Below are positions 42,732-52,900 of a stretch of 55,037 nucleotides of DNA, piece after piece; position 1 is the stretch's first letter; each line of letters opens with the position of its first letter. The position numbers and the translations under genes were made by a program. The notes below the pieces were generated by a model. The model was not told the origin of the DNA and did not search any database. It saw only the letters and a list, made by a program, of their open reading frames with translations. The stretch is from the NCBI GenBank assembly GCA_934256705.1, contig CAKQPF010000019.1, positions 1 through 55,037 of the forward strand, read 5' to 3'. Source of the stretch: an uncultured Prevotella sp. Lineage in GTDB: Bacteria > Bacteroidota > Bacteroidia > Bacteroidales > Bacteroidaceae.

Positions 42732-44459
42732 ATGATGGACTCTCAAGTAGAAGAAAAGCGCATCTATGCCAATAAGCAGGAGGTGCTCGACCGCGTTAAG
42801 GAACTCTCAAAGGAAGAAAACCCAAGCAAGCAGGAGATAGACCACCTCAAAGTGGCATTCTACTCATTGCTCAATGCTGAGCGCGAAGCACAGCAGAAAG
42901 CCTTCCTCGAAGCTGGAGGTGACCCAATGCAGTATGTTGTGACACCTGACGAGACAGAGCAGGCATTCAAAGCCGAAATGGCTCTCATTCGTGAAAAACG
43001 CCAGCAAGCATTCCTCGCACAGGAGGAAGAAAAGCAGAAGAACCTCAAGCGCAAGCTCGAGATCATTGAGCGCATCAAGACGCTCGCTTCATCCCCGGAA
43101 GAGGCTAACAATGCCTATCAGGAAGTCAAAAACCTCCAGCAGGAATGGAAGGAGATAAAGGCTGTTCCGGCAGAAAACGCTACTGACCTCTGGAAGAACT
43201 ACCAACTCGTCACAGAGCAGTTCTATGACCTGCTCAAGCTCAATATCGAGGCACGTGAGTACGACTTCAAGAAGAACCTTGAGATGAAGACAGCCCTCTG
43301 CGAGATTGCTGAGAAGCTCGCTGATGAAGAGGATGTCATCAGCGCTTTCCATCAGTTGCAGGAGCTCCATAATCAGTATCGTGAGATTGGACCTGTAGAG
43401 AAAGAGAAGCGTGAGGAAATATGGACCAGATTCAAGCAGGCAAGCACTGTCATCAATCGTAAGCATGCTGCACACTTCGAAGCTATCCACGCACAGGAGG
43501 AAGACAATCTCAAGAAGAAGGAAGCTATCTGCGAAAAGGTGGAGGCTATCACCGCTGAAGCACCTAAGACAGCTGCTGAATGGGAGGAGAAGTCAAAGCA
43601 GATTATCGACCTTCAGGCTGAATGGAAGACCATCGGTTTTGCTCCACAGAAGATGAATGTGAAGATATTCGAGCGTTTCCGCAATTCATGCGATGTATTC
43701 TTCAATGCTAAGAAAGCATTCTTCAAGGATGTGAAGGACCGCTACAGCGAGAATATCGAGAAGAAGCAGGCACTCGTAGCTGAAGCACAGTCGCTCGCTG
43801 ACTCTACAGATTGGAAGGCTACAAGCGACAAACTTATCCAGTTGCAGAAAGACTGGAAGAAGATAGGTATGGTGCCACGCAAGCTCGGTGACCAGCTTTG
43901 GAATGACTTCCTCGGTGCATGCAATAAGTTCTTCGAGGCACGCAATGCAGCAGGAGCAGGTCAGCGTCATGAAGAGAATGATAACTTAGAGAAGAAGCGC
44001 GGTATCGTGGCTCAGCTCAAGGAGCTCGCAGAGGCTGAAGTAGAAGGATTGCAGCAGAAGATGCAGCAGTTGATTGGCGAATATAACGCCGTTGGTCATG
44101 TGCCATACCGTGAGAAGGACGCTCTCTTCCGCGAGTATCATGACGTGCTCGATGTGCTCTACAAGAAGCTTCATAGCAGCAATGCCCGCCGTCGCCTTGA
44201 CAAGTTCAAGAGTAGTCTGCGCGACGTAGCTCAGCGTGGAGAGAATGCAGTCAGCGATGAGCGCGCACGCCTTACCCGTCGCTACGACCAGTTGAAGCAG
44301 GAGTTGCAGACTTATGAGAACAATCTCACCTTCCTCTCTGCCACAAGCAAGAAGGGCAACTCCCTCATCGATGAGATGAACCGCAAGATGGAGCGTCTCC
44401 GTGACGACCTCGACCTCGTGCGCCAGAAGATCAAAGCCATCGACGCAGAGGAGAAGTAA
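42732..44459 (+). CDS. DUF349 coiled-coil repeat protein
   Basis: A 575-residue, cytosolic, highly charged helical protein built of about five DUF349 repeats, each of some 75 residues with a W-x-x-IG core: EWKEIKAVP, QYREIGPV, EWKTIGFAPQ, DWKKIGMVPR, EYNAVGHVPY. The rest is coiled coil. The function of DUF349 is unknown. I use the ATG at 42732 (MMDSQVEEKR) because an upstream GTG at 42699 adds 11 residues that do not look native. It is a single-gene unit, ending in a repeat A hairpin. Confidence 0.85.
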   Translation: MMDSQVEEKRIYANKQEVLDRVKELSKEENPSKQEIDHLKVAFYSLLNAEREAQQKAFLEAGGDPMQYVVTPDETEQAFKAEMALIREKRQQAFLAQEEEKQKNLKRKLEIIERIKTLASSPEEANNAYQEVKNLQQEWKEIKAVPAENATDLWKNYQLVTEQFYDLLKLNIEAREYDFKKNLEMKTALCEIAEKLADEEDVISAFHQLQELHNQYREIGPVEKEKREEIWTRFKQASTVINRKHAAHFEAIHAQEEDNLKKKEAICEKVEAITAEAPKTAAEWEEKSKQIIDLQAEWKTIGFAPQKMNVKIFERFRNSCDVFFNAKKAFFKDVKDRYSENIEKKQALVAEAQSLADSTDWKATSDKLIQLQKDWKKIGMVPRKLGDQLWNDFLGACNKFFEARNAAGAGQRHEENDNLEKKRGIVAQLKELAEAEVEGLQQKMQQLIGEYNAVGHVPYREKDALFREYHDVLDVLYKKLHSSNARRRLDKFKSSLRDVAQRGENAVSDERARLTRRYDQLKQELQTYENNLTFLSATSKKGNSLIDEMNRKMERLRDDLDLVRQKIKAIDAEEK

Positions 44460-44462
44460 TCG

Positions 44463-44612
44463 AACAGTACGTTTGAAAAAACATCAATGGATAAAAATAA
44501 AACATCAATGGATGGAATAAAACATCAATAGATAAAAATAAAACATCAATGGATAAGAATATTTTTTTCATGTTTTTATCTATTGATGTTTTATTTTTAT
44601 CTATTGATATTT
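44463..44612. repeat. Hairpin repeat A, copy 2, with four tandem 21-bp units
   Basis: Begins with CGAACAGTACGTTTGAAA, the end of the GTACGG element, then four forward units like AAAACATCAATGGATAAAAAT (one degraded), then two reversed units, so the whole folds into a long hairpin. It follows the DUF349 stop codon and probably ends that transcript. Confidence 0.8.
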
Positions 44613-44637
44613 CTTTTTTTGTCCAGTCAGTTAGAGT

Positions 44638-44735
44638 CTGTCTGGAAGACAGTACCGAGCGAAGCGAGAGTAACCCGGGACGTAGTCTCGGGATTCCAAA
44701 CACGAAGTAAGCAGCTGTCTGGAAGACAGTACCAA
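44638..44735. repeat. Structured repeat B, copy 2
   Basis: CTGTCTGGAAGACAGTACC twice, 80 bases apart, with the CCCGGGAC/GTCTCGGG stem between. The following bases to 44800 hold one more reversed repeat A unit and a CCGAGCCGACCTCGG palindrome. Confidence 0.75.
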
Positions 44736-44860
44736 CTCTCAAGTAAACAAGAAATGACAATTTATCTATTGATGTTTTATTCCCGAGCCGACCTCGGCTA
44801 CCCAAATGACTAAATCAAGCTGAAAACAATAGAAATAAATAAAAAAAAAAGAACAATAAG

Positions 44861-44891
44861 TTGGTATTTCAAATAAATAACGTAACTTTGC
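44861..44891 (+). promoter_or_regulatory. Promoter of mntA
   Basis: TTG at 44861-44863, 19 bases, TAACTTTGC at 44883-44891; the ATG at 44919 follows 28 bases later. Confidence 0.8.
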
Positions 44892-44918
44892 AATCAGGAA
44901 TATCAAACATCATCAGAC

Positions 44919-45215
44919 ATGGGAAAACTTGCAATTATAGAATCGTTGCGACAGTATTTCAGTACACAGCCTGTACTGAAAGCATGGCTGTTCGGTTCAT
45001 TCTCAAGAGGTGAAGAGACAAAAGACAGTGATATTGACATTATTGTATCACTGGACAAGAGCAGACCAGTAGGGCTGAAATTCTTTGGTATGTGGACTGA
45101 CCTTGAAGAACTTCTGGGACGTAAGGTCGATCTTGTGTCAGAAGGCACATTGCTTCCTTTTGCAAAGGAATCTGTTGAAAAAGACAAAATCCTGATTTAT
45201 GAGAGAACAAAGTAG
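44919..45215 (+). CDS. mntA: MntA-like nucleotidyltransferase antitoxin
   Basis: A 98-residue minimal nucleotidyltransferase with the complete active-site pattern: GSFSRGEETKDSDIDIIV, where GSxxR(G) and the D-x-D pair bind the nucleotide and metal; the third acidic residue is in KVDLVSE. In MntA-HepT systems this protein adds AMP groups to the HepT toxin and so disarms it. It overlaps the following gene by 17 bases. It has a good promoter. The partner gene is truncated, so this may now be an orphan antitoxin. Confidence 0.88.
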   Translation: MGKLAIIESLRQYFSTQPVLKAWLFGSFSRGEETKDSDIDIIVSLDKSRPVGLKFFGMWTDLEELLGRKVDLVSEGTLLPFAKESVEKDKILIYERTK

Positions 45216-45291
45216 AGACATAAGCCGGCTGGAACACATGATTCAGGCTATGGAAAGAATAAGGCGATATACGGTATTCCTTACAGAATAA
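45199..45291 (+). pseudogene. hepT: Truncated hepT toxin gene
   Basis: The first 30 codons read MREQSRDISRLEHMIQAMER and IRRYTVFLTE, then TAA. This matches the N-terminal helix of HepT (DUF86) toxins such as those starting MREQ-x-RD, which are normally 110-140 residues with an Rx4-6H active site further on. The active site is absent. The break coincides with the first bases (45290) of a long palindromic repeat, so an insertion or deletion at that repeat removed the rest. The toxin cannot work. Confidence 0.75.
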
Positions 45292-45393
45292 CTGGACAAA
45301 AAAAGAAATATCAATGGATAAAAATAAAACATCAATAGATAAAAATATTTTTTCATGTTTTTATCTATTGATATTTCTTTTTTTTGTCCAGTT
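45290..45393. repeat. Hairpin repeat A, copy 3, with AACTGGACA arms
   Basis: A 104-bp near-perfect palindrome: AACTGGACAAAAAAAGAAAT followed by two CAATRGATAAAAAT-type units, mirrored to end in GTCCAGTT. Its left end is the break point of hepT. The same right arm (TTCTTTTTTTGTCCAGT) occurs in copy 2 at about 44610-44628. Confidence 0.85.
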
Positions 45394-45402
45394 AGTCAGA
45401 GT

Positions 45403-45500
45403 CTGTCTGGAAGACAGTACCGAGCGAAGCGAGAGTAACCCGGGACGTAGTCTCGGGATTCCAAACATGAAGTAGGCGGCTGTCTGGAAGACAGTACCAA
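45403..45500. repeat. Structured repeat B, copy 3
   Basis: Almost identical to 44638-44735, differing in a few bases of the linker. It is followed by more reversed repeat A units to 45600. Confidence 0.8.
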
Positions 45501-45591
45501 CTCTCAAGTAAACAACAAATGACATTTTCATCTATTGATGTTTTTTCAACCAGTAGAGGTAGAATATTTTTCATATTTTTATCCATTGATA

Positions 45592-46223
45592 TTTTAATTT
45601 CCTTGTGCTCATCGCTATGCGACGACCACAAGCGTTCAAAGAAACACGGATAGCACTGATGCAACGGATCTGTTCTTTCACGGATGTTTTATTTGATGCT
45701 TTAGGATTATGTGCGCCTGTCGGGCGCATGGATTTTGACGGATTATTTTCTATAGGAGAAATCCCGCGCCGATAGGCGCAATGAAATCCTATTCAGATCC
45801 AAAAGTCAATAAAGAATCAGTGAAAAGAGAAAATCCGTCGCATCCGTGCTATCCGTGTTTCATTTTTGAGCGTGGGCGAAAGAGCCTGTAGGCTCTTGAG
45901 CATTGATGGGGGTCTTATGTTTTAATTTCCTTATGCTCATCGCTATGCGACGACCACAAGCGTTCAAAGAAACACGGATAGCACGGATGCAACGGATCTG
46001 TTCTTTCACGGATGTTTTATTTGATTCACATGGATTATGTGCGCCTGTCGGGCGCAAGGATTTTTACGGATTTTCCCTTAGTTTGAGGCAATCCCGCGCC
46101 GATAGGCGCAAGAAAATCCTATTCAGATCCAAAAGAATAAAGAATCCGTGAAAAGATAAGATCCGTCGCATCCGTGCTATCCGTGTTTCATTTTTGAGCG
46201 TGGGCGAAAGAGCCCGAAGGCTA
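45592..46223. repeat. Two direct copies of a roughly 300-bp nested-palindrome element
   Basis: Period 328 bp (TTTTAATTTCC at 45592 and 45920). Each copy has outer arms CACGGATAGCACGGATGCAA / its complement near the other end and inner arms around GTGCGCCTGTCGGGCGCA and GCGCCGATAGGCGCA. Copies are about 90% alike. No credible gene lies inside. Confidence 0.8.
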
Positions 46224-46954
46224 AATAATAATTCATAATGCATAATTCATAATGCATAAGTTTGTACTGTATTCCAGGCAAAGCTTATCCGTTAAATCCG
46301 TTAAATCCGTGGTCAATTAAAACCTCTGAGGTCGTGTGTGTGTTGAACACGGATCTGGCGGATTGAACGGATGAAGCCCCCCTCCTGTCCCCCCTGGGGG
46401 ATGATAGGTCAGGTACTGACTGCATGAGTCTCAAGCTGACTATCCGTAACCAAAGAAAAGCCCCTCCAGGGAGGGGTGGGGGAAGGCTATTTCGCAATAT
46501 CTAAGCTTTCACGATGCAATATCATAGTTATTGCATCGTAAAAGCATAGTTATTACCATGTAATATCATAGTTATTGCAACGTAAAAGCTATGCTTTTGC
46601 AAGGCGTTGATATACAGGATGTTGCGCAGTGCCATGTAATCCCCCTGCTATTTTTCGGAAAAATCGGACAACTTTCTCAGGTGTAACATGGACTTTTCCT
46701 CATGTAACATTTTCGTATATTTCCCTTTTTATGTAACATTAGCGAAAGTCGTTGGAATATTATATAAATATTAACTATCGGAAAAGTTGTAATTTTGCGT
46801 CTTGTAAAGAAATAATAATCTCACAATCATTCGAAAACTTACAATTCAACTATCAGCAAATGGTAAGCCGACGAAACACTATAATTGACGGAAAAAGCCA
46901 ATTTGTTATCTGACGACGAAGAGTAAAAGTCCGAAAAATTAAAATCACAGAAAT
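46224..46954. repeat. Mixed repeat and spacer region before the large esterase gene
   Basis: Holds CATAATGCATAATT tandem units (46228-46258), ATCCGTTAA units with a reverse partner (46290-46370), a C-rich/G-rich pair (46374-46490), and ATCATAGTTATTGCA units (46520-46590). TAATTTTGC at 46790-46798 is a likely -7 element for the esterase gene, with no clear -33. No small gene is convincing. Confidence 0.55.
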
Positions 46955-49900
46955 ATGAATTTACATTCTTTCAGTAGCAGAGGAAGTAGCATCTGTAGGT
47001 TGCTCTTCCTTAGAACATTTATGGTGATGATGCTTTTCATCACCGGTAGTAACGGCATCTATGCCGGAGTAGATTTGAAAGCCACGCTTTCCAAACCTGC
47101 AAGTCATGGCACATGGGATGAAAATAACAATCAGTATTCTTGGAAACTAGGCTATGACAACCTAATGCCTATCTTTACAGGTCTTAAAGGAAAACTGAAT
47201 ACTGACTATGTGGCATTGAAATTTACCACCAGCAATTATATAAATGACCAGCCCTATAGAGTTTGCTTTATGAGTGGCAATACATCGTTGGCACAAATAG
47301 CTTTCTATTCGAAAGGAAACAAGAGTCTTGTTTTTGCAGAACGTGATGAACTGAAAAACATTGATTTGTCCAAAGTGGATAATATCAGGTTTGGCGGATA
47401 TTCTTCGAGTGGAACTATAACCCTTGATCCTAATTCCATCGTTTTGGTAGGTCAGTCAAATGTTACAATTTCACCAAATGACGCTACTAAAGGTACAGTT
47501 TACTTTACCGTAGGCGATGATGCTACGCAATATAATACAAGTACAACAGTGCCGAACCACACCAGTGTAACATTCTATGCTACTCCGAATAAGAAAGTGG
47601 TGTTCACTGGTTGGGAAGCAAATCTTCCAGACAAGTATTATGTTAGCCCTACGACTGTAGAAGTAACCAAAGACCTAAACTTCACTGCCAATTTTGCCGA
47701 TGGAATCCATATCAAGTGTACCGTTAAACCAGATGGTGCGGCAGAGCCGGATGTCTATCAGAAGGGACACTCGGACTGGAAAATGCCTTCTGATGGTTAT
47801 GTTGCGCCAGGACAAGCCACTACCTTCGGTTTCAAGAATCAGCAGGGACGATACAAATTTCTCGGCTGGTATGATGAAACAACCGGCAAGGAACTTACGA
47901 AAGAAACGACATACTCTCTGGATCAAATAAATGCGGAGACCAAAGTGATAGCCAAATTCTCCACTGATATAAAGAATAATACTGTTAGATATGACTTCTC
48001 TAATTTTACACTCACGAATAAAGGTACCCATGTGCAGTCTGCAGAATATAATAAATCTGAAGATGCTCTTAAAGTAACGACTGAGTGGACATATGACAAT
48101 TATTTCCCTCTTTACAAAAATTTGAATGGCACAAATTCCACAGGAGTGCGTCTGCACGCAAAGGGAGTGAAATTCAGAATATTAGCAAAGACATTAGATG
48201 ACAAAACCTTTCAGGTCAATGTTCCAGCAAACGACGTTTATGTTACCAGACATTATAAATGGGAAGATTTCGTGTTGCAGTTTAGTACAACAAAGATGAC
48301 CGAAGCCGATGTGGCAAAGATAACGCAGATTGGACTGGCAGGCGACAACGATGATAATAAAGCGACCAATATGGTGTTCTACGTTAAGGATTTTTGGCTG
48401 GACGATATTGCCGATTATAATAAGACTATCCCATGTTACGGTTATGAAGGTGGACGAAAGGCAAACAACTCTTTCGTCTATACCACAGATGGAACAGCTG
48501 GAGCCACTGCAGTATTTGAAGGCAATAATGATGACCGTGATGCCAACCAAAATATCATGCTGAAAGCTGGTACAAATCTCAAACTGTCACTGTCGTCAGG
48601 TGTCCACAAGTTTACTGAGGTTTGCCTCGTATTCGGAAACAACACAACGTATGATCTCAAAGTTGCAGAAAATCAATACAAAGAAACAAGCACTGCAGTA
48701 ATATGTCCAGTTGACGCTTCCGAATTGACAATCCACAATAATTCATCTTCAGCTATCTTTTTGGCAAAGATAATCTATTCCTCTAAGAAAGTAGGAATAA
48801 ATGAGGAAGACAGTATAACTGTCGATGGCAAAACCCGTAGATACTGGCTCTATGTACCTGCTTCTGTGGCAGGAAGAGAGAATGTGCCAGTGGTATTCTC
48901 TCTCCACGGACGTGGTAATAATGATAAGCCGGAAGATACAGGAAAACCCATTTTCACCTCACTCGCCAACGAGAAAGGCTTCATCGTGGTCTATCCTCAA
49001 GGACGAAATGCTGGAGATGAACAGGATAAAAAAGACTATCCCGGTGACGGCTGGAAGGAAGGTTTTGGTGGCACTACCGGTTGGGAAGCCACTGGAAAAG
49101 AGAATGCAGATACAAAGTTTATCAAGGCACTTGTGGATACGATACAGACTGACTACAAGACACAGACCGCTTCCAACAGCAATATCTCCGTCAATCCGAA
49201 GATGTTCTACCTTTGTGGATTCTCCATGGGCGGCATGATGACATACGCTTGTGCGAAAGTGCTCAATGGCACATTTGCGGCATACGGTTCATGCGGAGGC
49301 TTCCCTCTCAATGAGTTTCACATGAGCCTCGCTACGGAAAACCCTATTCCGTTTATCCATCTGCATGGCACTATGGATAATATGCTTGGCATCAAGCATC
49401 TCAACACCATTATAGAAAACCTCCTGTTCCGCAATGGATGCGACCTCTCAAAGCAGAATATTGACAATGTTTGGACTACGACCACAGAGAATGGTGAAGA
49501 GCATAAGTTCAAGAGATATGATTTCAAAGGTGTGAATGAAGTGCCTGTCACCACTGTCACATTTGATGGTCTCAAGCATGAAGTGGAAGCAAGCGCACCT
49601 GCTTATCTCTGGAATTTCTTCTCCGGCAAGACCAACGATATGTATAAATCAGACATAGAGTGGAAATGGGATATGGAAACGATAAACGAGAATATTGCTG
49701 CCAACAGCTCAAACGGCAATGTAAATGCTTTTACTTACGGTTGGCATCATGTGATCAATGGCAATGATAGGGCGCTGACTTACGGTGGAGAAGGCAAAAC
49801 TGAGTGTAAAAGCTCTAATTGTACCAGTGCTAATACAGACTGTACCGGCAATCATAATGTCTATAATTCCATCCAGCTCACTCCAGGAAAGCACACCCTA

Positions 49901-52900
49901 TATGCTGTGATGGAGAGTACAAAAGGAACATCATCAGTGACATTGCAAAATATCCTCACCGGTGCTGAGACCGTTGCACGTAAGGTAGACGACAATAGTG
50001 GCACCCAGGCTGCTACTGATTACAATGTGCTGTATGAGTTTGAAGTAGGAGAGGGCGCGGAGTTTTCTCTTATCCTCAAGCGTTCAGATGAAAATAGTCG
50101 CTGCTCCCTGCTTGAAATTCATAAAGGGTCCTACAGACCAGAAGGTGTAACGGATCAGAGCAAGGATAATGCCACCATCGACCTCACAAAAGGCAAATTG
50201 GCTGAGTTGACATTCGAAAATGTTGACATTGATCCTATAAAATCAGGCTATGGAGCCGAACTTACTTCTGAAGATGGAATGAAACTCTATCTGAAGAGCC
50301 GACTTGGCATCCATAACGGTACGATTGATGATAAGGCAAAGTATATCGTGAAGGATAATGTTTTCGGACATTATTTCCAGAATATCCCTGATGCAGATAT
50401 CTATGACAGATATGCCGCGTCAGACTATATGCGCGTAGTATTGGGTGGGAAGAATTCTCTTTCTGGCCATGACGGTATAGATGGAATACAGACCACAGGA
50501 AAGGTGACAATAGGATTCTGGGTAAATGGAGATATAGCAGTCAATCGCGGACTGGCTTATGACGAGCCGTCAATGTTCTACATTGCAGGAAAAACGTATA
50601 ATGGACCGAATGAAGAAGATAATCCTCATATGTTTAATATCACCTGCAGTGGTGGAGTTACAGGCTATATGAATGGCGGTGCATTCAAATATCATAGCGG
50701 TGAAAGCAGTTTTGGAGGGTTGTGTCCAAAGTCCAAAGAGGATTTCTACAACAAGAATTTCTATAAGGACTGCAACTGGCATTACATCACTTACCAGATG
50801 TATGACAACCTGTCACGATATAATATGTATGTAGATGGTGAACCGACGTGTTTGGGTGGCTATGCCATGAATAATAATTCCAGGTCGCTGATGACAGATT
50901 GTATCAGTGGACTGAATAGCATAGTGCTCGGTGGTGCCAATGCCAACAATATGACATTCGCCTATGACGTGGCGTTTGCCTATGACGACATCGTAATCTA
51001 TAATCGTGTGCTGTCAAAGCGTGAGATCAATAAGATTATCGAGGATAAGAATTATTCACCGTCAGTTTGGCATTTCGATCGAAATCTGGAAAACAGCATT
51101 TTCTTCAATCCTAATCTGCTGGACAAGACAATGTGGACTTCATCCGATAGCGTTTATACGCTCAACACCAATTTCGAATCAAAAGCTCCAGCTGCATTGA
51201 CCTATGATGGAATCACTGAGATTCCTGCTTTCAAGGGCTTGCGGTTTGTCACTGATGGTGTACAAAAGATAAATATAGATGCAAAGAGCGGTGCTCTCCA
51301 TCTTTCACAGGGCGTCAAGGTGGTGTTCCCCAATCTGGCAACGGGTACCTATGTGAGAATGGAATACAAGAATTTTAATGGCTGGACAGGAGTACAAACA
51401 ACAAATGTGGATCTTACTGTTCATCTTGATTCTCCTCCATCTGTTGACTTTGAGAGACAAGCTTTCAAGGTAAAGGATGCTGGAGTTGGAGCAAGCATTA
51501 CTATGCCATCTGACATAGATATAATCCGAATGGAAGCCACTGACAAGTTTTTCGCTTGGATAGAGTTTAGGGATAAAAATACAAATGAAAAGGTTGAAGA
51601 AGTGAAGAATCCTGCTAATGAGAATGCACTTCCACGCATGGACTTGAAAATCAATGATGTAGAGCGTTTGCATCCAAAATCTGATGGGGATTATGATTTC
51701 ATCTTTACGAGTTCTTCTCCTCATGTGGCTTCCATTGACTCTATTTCAGGAAAAGTCACTTTGCATGGCATAGCTGGCAGTACTGTGATAACGGCAGAGC
51801 TCAAGAATGACGAGAATAAGTATGATTGTGACCTCTATGACCAGTATGCCTTTGAGCCGTCAAATCGTATTTTCGCATCCTATGAGATTGTAGTGGAGCC
51901 AAAGGAAAAAACATTCTACAAGGTGGATGATGCTGTAAATAATTACAAGGTCGGTCAGACATTGTATAATGGTGACAAGACAGTCGGCGTTACTCTCGGT
52001 GGATGGACTTATAATGATGGCAGTTATTATAATGATTACAAAGACTCATATTCGAAAAAAGAATCATGGGAAGGACAAAAATTCGAGAAGAATGCTAACC
52101 GAGAAGGTTACCTTGCAAATAGCCGTAAGACGGAAGAAGATGTATTCCATGAATTCTTCAATGATGCCAAAGAGACATTCTCCACAAATGGCAGTTGTGC
52201 GGCGAAGAGCGAGCAACTGAAGGTGAATGGCGATAATACTTATGCCGCAACAGGCAACTATTCTGCCCCGGCAGAGAACAAGTCTGTTGCCAACGCGACA
52301 CCTTGGCTCTTGCCTTGCCGTGGTTCGCACATCAAGATAGAGCCTACAGATGCAGGATTGATCTCTGTCTATGTGATGCAGGAGGGCTGTGTCAGTCACG
52401 CGCCGTCCGGTGGCACGGATGTTGGTGGTGATCACTATGACGCAGATGAGCCTATCGACGTTACTGTCAAGAAGGTATATGTGGCTGATGAGAAAGGCGA
52501 GATAGTCAAGGAAGTGGTGGCGGATACCAAGAGTAAGGTGGCGGCGCAGATGTGGAAAGATGATGGACGCGCCAGAGCCGAATATTCCTGGTGGGTACCA
52601 GAAACTGCCTATAATAAAGCTACAAGGGTATCCTTCCTTAAAATCGACAACTTTGATTACCAATGGTCATTCCTCGACAACTGGCCTAATCCGGGTATGC
52701 AGCAGCACGTCTTCAAACTTGGCAATGATGAAGATGGACATGTGATTATCACCAAGGGCATTGTCAGATATACATTCAATGTGCTTCCAGGCAAGACCTA
52801 TTACATCTTCTCAAATACGGCAAAGCTCGGACTGGCAGGCTTTACATTCGAGAAAGGCAAACATGCTATATATCATAAGGTGAAACCAGACGCTAAGCAT

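Noticed and set aside
44431..44805. A 124-codon minus-strand frame containing repeated SIDKN
   Set aside because: It reads the 21-bp tandem units of repeat A; periodic amino acids come from the DNA repeat, and no promoter or conservation supports it.
44463..45600. Repeats A and B considered as a CRISPR array
   Set aside because: Units are adjacent or inverted, without unique spacers of constant length, and no cas gene is nearby.
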